A stretch of 64,000 bases of DNA from Acidaminobacter sp. (GTDB taxonomy: Bacteria > Bacillota_A > Clostridia > Peptostreptococcales > Acidaminobacteraceae): positions 186,001-250,000 of the forward strand of contig WXFH01000019.1 of the NCBI GenBank assembly GCA_009881125.1. Reading direction: 5' to 3'. Shown here in pieces: positions 1 to 7,039 of this stretch (position 1 is the first letter of the stretch; each line of letters starts with the position of its first letter). A program made the translations under genes and the position numbers. The notes beneath the pieces are model-generated. The model was not told the DNA's origin and did not search any database. It was given only the letters and a program-made list of their open reading frames with translations.

Positions 1-628
1 GACCTTCGGTAGTCAAATACATGTGGCTGATGATCCGTTCAAAACTAAAACCCCGGTGAGCGAGTACGCCGGGCAGATAAGGACCGAATTTTGCATAAGA
101 GAGAAAGAGGATTGCGACGATTGGCAGTTCCGGACCTACAACACGTCTGGTAACTTCAAGGGTCAGCAGAATCGCCAGGGCACCCAATACAATATCGACC
201 TGAGATATGTCGCCGCCTTTGCGCGCTATTTGATCGACAAAGACAAACAAGTAACCAAAGACGACAATGGCTATGGCAGCGAAGCCGAAATCGAGAATAG
301 AGGCCTTGGTTTTGCTGCTTTTTTTACCTGCAGGATATAAAAGGAATCCAAGTGTAAAGGCGAGAATTAAGTGCAGGGAGCGCTGACGGACGGATAACAG
401 CGTGCCAAATCCTGCGGTATAAAGATGGAAAAGTGACATGCCTATGGCAATTATAGTGACCAATTTTGATACTATTCCGGTCAGCTTCCTGAGTTTACTC
501 GTATCCTTGTCAAATTTATCAAGAAGGACCTCAGCATCCAAAGGTTCGTGGTCGGGGTTAAATTCAGGGGTTGGTGTTTGGGGTGATTGTGGATCCTGAT
601 CTGGATGTAACTGCTTGTCGTCTGTCAT
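1..628 (-). CDS. TRAP transporter fused permease (TAXI type), N-terminal part, cut by window edge
   Basis: Start codon ATG at 628-626; about 209 codons are visible before the left edge. A hydrophilic, Pro/Asp-rich N-terminus of about 45 residues precedes membrane segments near residues 50-68, 84-100 and 113-132. The stretch LTLEVTRRVVGPELPIVAIL is typical of the fused small/large (4TM-12TM) permease of TAXI-type TRAP carriers. Such permeases use an ion gradient to import the ligand delivered by the binding protein. The start overlaps the stop of the DUF1850 gene (ATGA), so the two are translationally coupled. The gene order binding protein, DUF1850, fused permease is a recurrent TAXI layout. 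Family assignment is firm; the substrate is not shown by the sequence. Confidence 0.88.
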   Translation of the reverse strand, partial: MTDDKQLHPDQDPQSPQTPTPEFNPDHEPLDAEVLLDKFDKDTSKLRKLTGIVSKLVTIIAIGMSLFHLYTAGFGTLLSVRQRSLHLILAFTLGFLLYPAGKKSSKTKASILDFGFAAIAIVVFGYLFVFVDQIARKGGDISQVDIVLGALAILLTLEVTRRVVGPELPIVAILFLSYAKFGPYLPGVLAHRGFSFERIISHMYLTTEG

Positions 629-1197
629 TTTATAACCTCCTTGATGACATAGTAAAGCAGAGGCGCGCGTATGGAAATAAACTCAACCGCTTGACCGGGA
701 CTTGAAAACGTGACAAAAGGGATATCCTGATCTCTGATCAATAGCCTGTGATTAGCCCTAACTGCGCCTGTTCTGTAAACAAGATGATCCATTTTCAACT
801 GGATATTAAAAATCCTGAAACTGTCCTCTGTTATTTCAAAGTCATAGGGTGTCGTTGCGGGAAGGCCGGCACCGTAAGTTGAAAACAGAGTTTCGTCCAG
901 AATCACATCTCCAGCCTTGTCAATATGGTAACGCTCTGTCACTGGTGATAGTTGAACTGAATGTGTATAGATAATATCGAAAGTTTCATTCGGTTTAAGA
1001 CGCCACATTCCCAGTTGGGTGCCTGAGCGGTCGTCTCTTGCCAATAGCCAAAGTTGTGGCCAAAGCGACAATAATAAAAGCAGTAAAATTAAAAAAAAAG
1101 CAGAACGGATGAGAAAGACTCGATTTATAAAGCCGTTTTGGTTTAAAGAGCGAGGTATTGGGAATCTTTGCACCCAATACCTCGTTTGATCAAACAC
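625..1197 (-). CDS. DUF1850 domain protein, TRAP-associated
   Basis: About 190 codons at most. One membrane segment (about residues 31-50) is followed by a beta-rich extracytoplasmic domain with the DUF1850 hallmarks: an ETFDIIYTHSVQLSPVTERY-type segment near residues 72-90 and a later FSTYGAGLPATTP segment. DUF1850 proteins are found almost only between TAXI binding proteins and fused TRAP permeases; their role is unknown, perhaps in docking or assembly. The start is uncertain: the ATG at 1197 lies 3 bases after the upstream stop with no Shine-Dalgarno sequence, and a hairpin (1151-1184) covers the first codons. An internal GTG or TTG start is possible. The stop overlaps the permease start by 4 bases. 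Confidence 0.78.
   Translation of the reverse strand: MFDQTRYWVQRFPIPRSLNQNGFINRVFLIRSAFFLILLLLLLSLWPQLWLLARDDRSGTQLGMWRLKPNETFDIIYTHSVQLSPVTERYHIDKAGDVILDETLFSTYGAGLPATTPYDFEITEDSFRIFNIQLKMDHLVYRTGAVRANHRLLIRDQDIPFVTFSSPGQAVEFISIRAPLLYYVIKEVIK
1151..1184 (-). promoter_or_regulatory. Intercistronic hairpin after the TAXI binding-protein gene
   Basis: A perfect 12-bp inverted repeat, CGAGGTATTGGG (1151-1162) and CCCAATACCTCG (1173-1184), has a 10-nt loop. It starts 16 bases downstream of the binding-protein stop on the minus strand. Only a short U run follows (CTCTTTAAA), so it may act as a leaky terminator or 3'-end stabiliser that makes the binding protein more abundant than the membrane components. 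Confidence 0.7.
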
Positions 1198-1199
1198 TT

Positions 1200-2216
1200 T
1201 TATTTAATACCCATTTCGTCATAGTACTTCTGAGCACCTGGGTGAAGATCGATAGGCATACCGGCGAGAGCAGTTTCTAGCTTGATGTCGTTGCCTCTCT
1301 GGTGAGTGTCGATGATCACTTGGCGTTGTTCAAACATTGATTTGGTAAGGTTGTATGCGAGCGTCTCATCCATATCTTCGCTGACGATTAACATTGCCAT
1401 AACAGCGGCAGTCGTAACATCCGCATCACTACCTTTGTAAGTGCCGCCTGGAACGACAACTTCTGTATAGAAAGGATATGCTGCGATCATTTCAGTAATT
1501 TTTGCTGAGTCAATAGGAACTATGACGATATCAGCTGTTTGTGCAACTTCGCTGATTGCAGAAGTTGGAAGGCCTGCAGTGATGAAGGCTGCGTCGATTT
1601 GTTTGTTCTTAATCTGGTCAGCCGCTTCGTTGAAGGACAGGAAGTCAGCTTTGGCAAGATCTTCATACTTAATGCCGTGAGCTTCGAGAATCTGACGCGC
1701 ATTCGCTTCTGCGCCGGAACCTGGAGCGCCGACTGCAACTTTCTTACCCTTGAGGTCATCCACTGAAGCAATACCGCTGTCTTTGGTTGCGATAATTTGT
1801 ACAACTTCAGGATAAAGCATTGCCATTCCGCGGATGTTGGTGATTTTTTCTTTGTCTGCAAAAATCTCAGTTCCGTTGTAAGCATAGAAAGTGACGTCGT
1901 TTTGGACGAAGGCGATTTCAGCTTCACCCTTTGATACGAGACCTACGTTTTCAACAGATGCGCCTGTAGCTTGAGCGTTAGCGGTTACGCCAGGGACGTT
2001 TTCATTGAAGATTTTTGCGATAGCGCCGCCAAGAGGATAGTATGTACCTGCGGTACCGCCGGTTGCAATTGAAATGTAGACTTTTTCAGCTGGTGTTTCA
2101 GCGGCTGGCGTTTCGCCGCCTGCTGCAGGCTCCTCTGCTTTAGGTGCGCAGGCAGTGAGACCAAGTGAGAGAATCATAACGACGACGAGTAATACAGACC
2201 ACATTTTTTTTGACAA
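1200..2216 (-). CDS. TAXI family TRAP transporter solute-binding lipoprotein
   Basis: 338 residues from a TTG at 2216, which sits 7 nt after AGGAGG (2224-2229); the upstream open frame to 2273 lacks an RBS. The N-terminus SKKMWSVLLVVVMILSLGLT ends in a lipobox (LTAC), so it is a membrane-anchored lipoprotein outside the cell. A low-complexity Glu/Pro/Ala linker follows, then the TAXI domain with ISIATGGTAGTYYPLGGAIA, KKVAVGAPGSGAEANARQIL and IDAAFITAGLPT. TAXI proteins deliver small organic acids or amino acids such as glutamate to TRAP permeases. It is the first gene of the transporter operon and has its own promoter. The upstream GlnK/GlnL-like regulators suggest, but do not prove, a glutamate/glutamine-type ligand. 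Confidence 0.93.
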   Translation of the reverse strand: MSKKMWSVLLVVVMILSLGLTACAPKAEEPAAGGETPAAETPAEKVYISIATGGTAGTYYPLGGAIAKIFNENVPGVTANAQATGASVENVGLVSKGEAEIAFVQNDVTFYAYNGTEIFADKEKITNIRGMAMLYPEVVQIIATKDSGIASVDDLKGKKVAVGAPGSGAEANARQILEAHGIKYEDLAKADFLSFNEAADQIKNKQIDAAFITAGLPTSAISEVAQTADIVIVPIDSAKITEMIAAYPFYTEVVVPGGTYKGSDADVTTAAVMAMLIVSEDMDETLAYNLTKSMFEQRQVIIDTHQRGNDIKLETALAGMPIDLHPGAQKYYDEMGIK

Positions 2217-2313
2217 TACAATCCCTCCTAAAATAGTTGACTGAAGTTCAGCAAACTTTCTCTTTCTTTTCAAATCCCCCTCCTTAATGTTTGAATATTC
2301 TATCTATAAGGAT

Positions 2314-2344
2314 ATTATACCAAAAAAATGAGAACATCTTACAA
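2314..2344 (-). promoter_or_regulatory. Putative promoter of the TAXI-TRAP operon
   Basis: On the minus strand TATAAT (2319-2314) is preceded by TGG, giving an extended -10 (TGGTATAAT). A poor -35 TTGTAA (2344-2339) is 19 bp away. It lies about 100 bp upstream of the TTG start of the binding-protein gene. Confidence 0.5.
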
Positions 2345-2413
2345 AAATAAACGCGAAAGCGCATTTTGGACAGCATTCAAACTTTCGTCAGATCAGCCAA
2401 TTCACTTTCGCGT
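2343..2413 (-). terminator. Putative terminator of the two-component system genes
   Basis: Inverted repeat ACGCGAAAG / CTTTCGCGT (2405-2413 and 2351-2359), followed on the minus strand by TTATTTTTGT. It lies 110-170 bp after the response-regulator stop. The 45-nt loop is long for an intrinsic terminator, so confidence is moderate. Confidence 0.45.
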
Positions 2414-2522
2414 ACTAAATCCAGTGGTAAAACCTTCCTTGAAGATAGTTCAATTATAAAGGGAGGCCTACAGAATCCTACAGGATCATACAAAAAAATA
2501 TTCAATTAAATAAAAGTTCTGA

Positions 2523-3371
2523 TTATTCTATTAAAGCTGAAATGCCTTCTACAAATCGCTTAACATCAACTTTCCCCCTGGATGGACTATTGCCTCTGGC
2601 GTATTCCATTTCTTGGCGAATAGCCTTAAAGCTGAAAAGGGTTGTGGAATATCTTTCAAATTTATAGTTTGAGAAGTCTTCCACACCTATATTGGCTATG
2701 TTTTCCATGGCAAGCTGTACCAAACGTCTTAGTCTCTGTTCGATCCCTTTCAGGCTTATTGTGTCCTCTGCGTAGGACGGGTAGTGGTCTTTGAGCCATT
2801 GGTAAAATTGACCTAATGGAAGATCGCTTCTTATTTGCGGCAAAGCAAAGAGCAGTTCGTCGCAGCCTGACTCTCCCAAAATGCCAACCTCTTTTAAGAT
2901 ATTCTGAAGCTTTGAGCGCTTTTGGCAGGTTCCGTTTTCCGCAGCAGTTACATTTTTTGAGGTGGCCGGTGTGCCGACAAGCCTTACGTAGTGCTTAAGC
3001 TGGTGCATTTCTAGAGTTCTTGACAGGACGGTGACAACTTCAGTGACGTTAATAGGCTTGTTGATATAATGGTCAACGCCTGATTTGTAGGCTTGAGCGA
3101 TGATTTCTTTGGCGCCAACCTCGGACAGCATGACGATTTGCCCCTGAAAGTTATTTTTTATCAGCGCCTCTGAGACTTCAATGCCGTCCATACCCTCCAT
3201 CAAAAGGTCGAGAACGACAATTTCCGGATTGTGCCTTAAAATATCCTGGACAGCAAACCAGGGATCGTCACTTTGGAAAATTTCAGAATCATTGAAATGC
3301 GTACTGATTATTTGAGATAAAATTTTTCTTACCGAACGATCATCATCCACAATGTAGAAGCTGCAAGCCAT
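2523..3371 (-). CDS. GlnL-like response regulator with YcbB domain
   Basis: 282 residues from ATG 3371, with AGGGGGA 8 nt upstream; a longer TTG start at 3392 lacks an RBS. The receiver domain spans about residues 1-120: acidic patch VDDD, phosphoacceptor Asp in VVLDLLMEG and the Lys in YINKPI. The C-terminal half (about 155-282) matches the YcbB domain of Bacillus GlnL, ending with FSFKAIRQEMEYARG and GKVDVKRFVEGI. In Bacillus, GlnK-GlnL activates glutaminase and glutamine-uptake genes in response to glutamine. Here the gene lies 29 bp after the sensor kinase and just upstream of the TAXI-TRAP operon, which is therefore its likely target (inference). Confidence 0.87.
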   Translation of the reverse strand: MACSFYIVDDDRSVRKILSQIISTHFNDSEIFQSDDPWFAVQDILRHNPEIVVLDLLMEGMDGIEVSEALIKNNFQGQIVMLSEVGAKEIIAQAYKSGVDHYINKPINVTEVVTVLSRTLEMHQLKHYVRLVGTPATSKNVTAAENGTCQKRSKLQNILKEVGILGESGCDELLFALPQIRSDLPLGQFYQWLKDHYPSYAEDTISLKGIEQRLRRLVQLAMENIANIGVEDFSNYKFERYSTTLFSFKAIRQEMEYARGNSPSRGKVDVKRFVEGISALIE

Positions 3372-3400
3372 TAATTCGATTCCCCCTGTCAAAGCGTACC

Positions 3401-4666
3401 TTATTGATCATGTAAAGGAATTGGATAAGCTATTTGAATCAATGTGCCGCTGCCGACTTTGGATTCAATTTTAATATGCCCCTTGAGGACATGTTTCACC
3501 AAATACTGGACTTGTGCGAGTCCAATGCCTGTCGACATCTGGCCGGTGCCAGGATCATAATGTGTAGAATAGCCTGGTTCGAAAATCAATTTCAAATCTT
3601 CTTCCGGTATGCCGCAGCCGGTATCTTTTACAGAAATTTGACAGTGTCCGGTTGCGACTAAGACCTCAAGAATAATTTCACCTGCTTGGTCAATGGCGTC
3701 AACCGCGTTAGTCAAAAGATTATTCAATAAACTTAAATAATCATATAAATGACGGTCCGGAATTGTTGGACTTAGTTTACGGTCTACTTTGATGTGTTTA
3801 CCGTTTGATTGTGCCCAGACTTCGATATCATCACACAGAAAATGAGTAAGCTCAATGGGTGTGGGAACCGATTCGGGCAGACTATCCGGAATAAGGTCCC
3901 TCAGGGCTTCATTGATCCTTCTGAAGTCTTTTTTAATTTCGTGAATATCCCGTGTTATGGACAGCACTTTTCGAGGCATATCCCATTCAGCAGGGAGTGC
4001 GGCTTTGTTCTTTTGTATGTAGGTATATAAACCGTGCGCTTTAGTCATGGCTTTCTCAACGTCGCCTTCAGACTTTTTCAGGAACATGATTTCAGCGTAA
4101 AGTTTTGATTGAGAAAGAATCCAGCTGGAGATCTTTTTCTTTTCTTCTTCCTTTTGAAACATGGTGGGATAAAACCTTGCAAGCAGGTAGACAGCGAGAA
4201 TTAAAATGCTTCTGATGATGGCTGTTAACAAAAGGGCTTGTAATTTGAACGAAGAGAACAAATCGTGAAACTGGCCTCTGATCAAAAGTTCAAGTATATT
4301 GCTCAGCACATCAGTAGACAAGAGCACCATGAGCGCCAGCAAAGGGTGGTTTAATCGATATCTGACTTTCGAGAACAAGAGGATGGAACCATAGCAGACA
4401 TAGTAAAATGCCCCTGGCAAGTGTGTGAAGAGTGCAAGGTCAAAGGGCAGTGATAAATTCAGTGCCAGCCATATTCTGAATATAAGAATGGAGAGACCTG
4501 TAATGGCAACGGTTTTTAAGCTGCTGTCATAAAGAAGCAGCAAGATGCCATAGGCGCAAACACCGAGAGAAAAACGAAAATCTGTATAAAAAGGCCGCAG
4601 GTAGATTTCTCCAAATAGTACGGTAATAACAGCAATCATAATGTGAAGGTGTTTTGAAGATTTCAT
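3401..4666 (-). CDS. GlnK-like membrane sensor histidine kinase
   Basis: 421 residues from ATG 4666, with a perfect AGGAGGT (4672-4678). About six membrane segments occupy residues 5-165, followed by a coiled linker. The phosphoacceptor region contains RDIHEIKKDFRRI, the His-x-Ile-Lys-Lys pattern of GlnK/DcuS-like kinases rather than a standard HisKA box. The ATPase domain shows NLLTNAVDAID (N box), VKDTGCGIPEEDL (G1), FEPGYST (F box) and GIGLAQVQYLV (G2). No large extracytoplasmic domain is present, so ligand sensing must involve the membrane region or a partner. It pairs with the YcbB-type regulator immediately downstream. Signal identity is not visible from sequence. Confidence 0.87.
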   Translation of the reverse strand: MKSSKHLHIMIAVITVLFGEIYLRPFYTDFRFSLGVCAYGILLLLYDSSLKTVAITGLSILIFRIWLALNLSLPFDLALFTHLPGAFYYVCYGSILLFSKVRYRLNHPLLALMVLLSTDVLSNILELLIRGQFHDLFSSFKLQALLLTAIIRSILILAVYLLARFYPTMFQKEEEKKKISSWILSQSKLYAEIMFLKKSEGDVEKAMTKAHGLYTYIQKNKAALPAEWDMPRKVLSITRDIHEIKKDFRRINEALRDLIPDSLPESVPTPIELTHFLCDDIEVWAQSNGKHIKVDRKLSPTIPDRHLYDYLSLLNNLLTNAVDAIDQAGEIILEVLVATGHCQISVKDTGCGIPEEDLKLIFEPGYSTHYDPGTGQMSTGIGLAQVQYLVKHVLKGHIKIESKVGSGTLIQIAYPIPLHDQ

Positions 4667-4762
4667 GGGCACCTCCTGAAATGTCACATCACTTCATTTT
4701 ATCATGCTTTCGATCATCTGTGTACCACGTGATAAAACAGGTTGGCAGCTGCAAATCGACAT

Positions 4763-4816
4763 AAAAAAAGGGAAGAACGCACCAGCGACTTTTGCCTGCC
4801 GGACGTTCTTCCTTCT
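4763..4816 (-). terminator. Intrinsic terminator after the DUF1858 gene
   Basis: Inverted repeat CGTTCTTCC (4804-4812) with GGAAGAACG (4771-4779), extended by G·U and A-U pairs. On the minus strand it is followed by seven T residues (complement of 4763-4769). It lies directly after the DUF1858 stop. Confidence 0.8.
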
Positions 4817-4841
4817 GTAAGAAAATTAATCGATAGTTAGA

Positions 4842-5036
4842 CTACTTGATGCTGCTGTTGAGGGAGTCGACGAGTTTAGAAACTTCAATGCCATGAACTC
4901 GGGCAGCGTCTTCGAGGGATTCAGCCTGAGCAGAAGGACAGCCAATGCAGCCCATGCCGTAACTCATTAAAGCGCTGACCGTCGCAGGGTATTTCTTAAC
5001 AACATCACCAATCGTCATATCTTTTGTAATTTCCAT
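4842..5036 (-). CDS. DUF1858 domain protein
   Basis: 64 residues with AAAGGAGG 9 nt before the ATG. The whole protein is one DUF1858 domain: MTIGDVVKKYPATVSALMSY, then GMGCIGCPSAQAESLEDAA. The CxxC pair (Cys in GCIGC) is the family's conserved feature and resembles the hybrid-cluster/ScdA N-terminal type of small helical domain, probably a redox or metal-linked module. It has its own terminator and no obvious operon partner. Free-standing copies are common in anaerobes, and their role is not established. Confidence 0.85.
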   Translation of the reverse strand: MEITKDMTIGDVVKKYPATVSALMSYGMGCIGCPSAQAESLEDAARVHGIEVSKLVDSLNSSIK

Positions 5037-5149
5037 TTTGAAGTGCCTCCTTTAATAATGATCGGGTTTAAATCCGAGTGTATTGGTTGGGTTTGTAATT
5101 GAATTATAACCCAGGACACTTCAAAATAACAGTACCGATTGTTACCAAA

Positions 5150-7039
5150 TTAAATATTATTATATTTTAAGATCAGTGTGCCTTTTGCAGGGACCTTGAT
5201 GGGCAGCTCTGCATCAGGATACCATTTCAATCCGTCGAGAATAATTGTGAATGATTTTCGATTCAAATTTTGTAAAACCAAGTGGACATCCCCGGGATTG
5301 TGATAGAAGTCGTAGTGCTCCTTGCCGCGTTTGATCCTATAGGCTAGACAGCCGGCATCAATGGGTTCCATGTTTCTCCGGATCTCGTCAGGCTTCATTG
5401 AAAACAATCCGGACTCAAGCCGGAATGTAATCAGACTTTTAACATGTTCATTCAGAAGCCGATACTGGGATTTGTTTGTCCAACAAACAGAATTGACAGC
5501 GTCGCCTGCATTATAGCTGTTGTCATTTCTGAATTTTGTTCTGTTGAACTCAGTGCCGCTATGAATCAAGGGAATGCCAAAAGAAGACATCAGGATATTA
5601 AAGGCAAGACAGGTCAAATTCAGGCGCTCCGCTTCATCAGAATCTGGCAGAGAGTATTCAAGCTTGTCGCGCAAAATTAAATTATCATGGGTCACCAGGT
5701 AGTGAATGATTTCCGATGGCGAGTCTGCCAACTTGCCGGGATGATGCGCGCATGCCACGCTGGCACAGATGCCTGATAAAAGGTCGTGCATCAGGGACGG
5801 ACCTGGATTTGCCGTTTGATTCTGGATGTAGCCTTTCGAATCGCCATTTGGTGATCCGAGAAGGCGATTTTTAAAGTCATCCTCAAATATTGCAATACCA
5901 AGTCCCCGCTGACGTCCCTTGCCAAACCTCTGGTCATCAGGTAATATGGTGCCTGCAGCAGTCCAGGGTTCGCCATAAACAAGCAGATCGGGCCGTTTGC
6001 TCAAAAGCTCCTTTGAGATGCTTTGAACCATGGTGTTATCAAAAAGTCCCATGAGGTCAAATCGAAAGCCATCAATGCGATACTCTTCCAGCCAATAGTG
6101 AAGTGAGTCCATGATGCGTTTTCTCACCATGACCCGTTCTGTAGCCATTTCATTTCCGCATCCTGATCCATTGGAAAAGCCATGATCAGATACTCTGTAA
6201 AAGTAATTTGGTGCCATGCGTTGATAGGACGAGAACCTAAATTCATAGGTATGATTGTAGACCACGTCCAGGACAACGCGCATGCCCTTTTGATGCAGGG
6301 CATGGATAGCGGATTTGAGTTCCAAAATGCGTTTTCCGTTTTGAGGATAACCGGAGTAGGAGCCCTCCGGTACATCAAACAGCACGGTATCGTAACCCCA
6401 ATTGTAAGGATCGCGAGTGAGCTCATTTGTGGTGATAAAATCTTGGACCGGCATTAGCTGGACGTGTGTCACACCCATCTCTGACAGATGATCGATGCCG
6501 GTGGACAAACCGTCGCAGGAAGTTCCGGATTCTGTCAATCCCAAATACAAGCCAGGGTGAGTGGCCCCTGAGGTCGGATGGGAGGTAAAGTCCCTGATGC
6601 TGAGTTCATATATGACAGTTCTGCCATAATCCACTGGTGGGAGCAATGGGGCTGTCCGGAAGCCTGGAGGATCGAAGCGTCCAGGTTCCAGAATCAATCC
6701 GCGTTTAGAGTTGGGTCCTGAGGCTTTCGCCCAAGGATCGATGATTTCGTACCGCCTATCATCATTCGCGTACTGGAGGAGATAGGTATAATAGAAACCG
6801 GTTAGATTTTTTTTGACTTCCAGGACGTAACTGCCATCACTTTCACGCTGCATCACATGAGTTTCCCGATGGAGTGTGCTGCTGGTCTCATATAGGGCAA
6901 GCTCAACTTTTGCCGCAGCGGGCGCCCAGAGTACAAAAGAAGTGGCCGAATTACCATCATTTACGACAGCGCCAAAATTATTTCGTTTGGCAGCGCGCTC
7001 CGCAAGCGCTTCAAATTCAGGATTGAATACCGAGTTCAT
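5150..7039 (-). CDS. pulA: Type I pullulanase (glycogen debranching)
   Basis: 629 residues. A CBM48-like beta domain covers about residues 20-120, a GH13 catalytic barrel about 140-530 and a beta C-terminal domain follows. The signature YNWGYD (212-217) marks type I pullulanases (GH13_14). Catalytic residues visible are Asp328 (GFRFD), Glu357 (YGEPW) and His451-Asp452 (THDN); an earlier DVVYNHT motif is at 258-264. There is no signal peptide, so it acts in the cytoplasm and cuts alpha-1,6 branches left by glycogen phosphorylase. The start ATG overlaps the glgP stop (ATGA). It is the last gene of the glg operon. A GlgX-like debranching role is an alternative, but the YNWGYD motif favours pullulanase. 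Confidence 0.9.
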   Translation of the reverse strand: MNSVFNPEFEALAERAAKRNNFGAVVNDGNSATSFVLWAPAAAKVELALYETSSTLHRETHVMQRESDGSYVLEVKKNLTGFYYTYLLQYANDDRRYEIIDPWAKASGPNSKRGLILEPGRFDPPGFRTAPLLPPVDYGRTVIYELSIRDFTSHPTSGATHPGLYLGLTESGTSCDGLSTGIDHLSEMGVTHVQLMPVQDFITTNELTRDPYNWGYDTVLFDVPEGSYSGYPQNGKRILELKSAIHALHQKGMRVVLDVVYNHTYEFRFSSYQRMAPNYFYRVSDHGFSNGSGCGNEMATERVMVRKRIMDSLHYWLEEYRIDGFRFDLMGLFDNTMVQSISKELLSKRPDLLVYGEPWTAAGTILPDDQRFGKGRQRGLGIAIFEDDFKNRLLGSPNGDSKGYIQNQTANPGPSLMHDLLSGICASVACAHHPGKLADSPSEIIHYLVTHDNLILRDKLEYSLPDSDEAERLNLTCLAFNILMSSFGIPLIHSGTEFNRTKFRNDNSYNAGDAVNSVCWTNKSQYRLLNEHVKSLITFRLESGLFSMKPDEIRRNMEPIDAGCLAYRIKRGKEHYDFYHNPGDVHLVLQNLNRKSFTIILDGLKWYPDAELPIKVPAKGTLILKYNNI

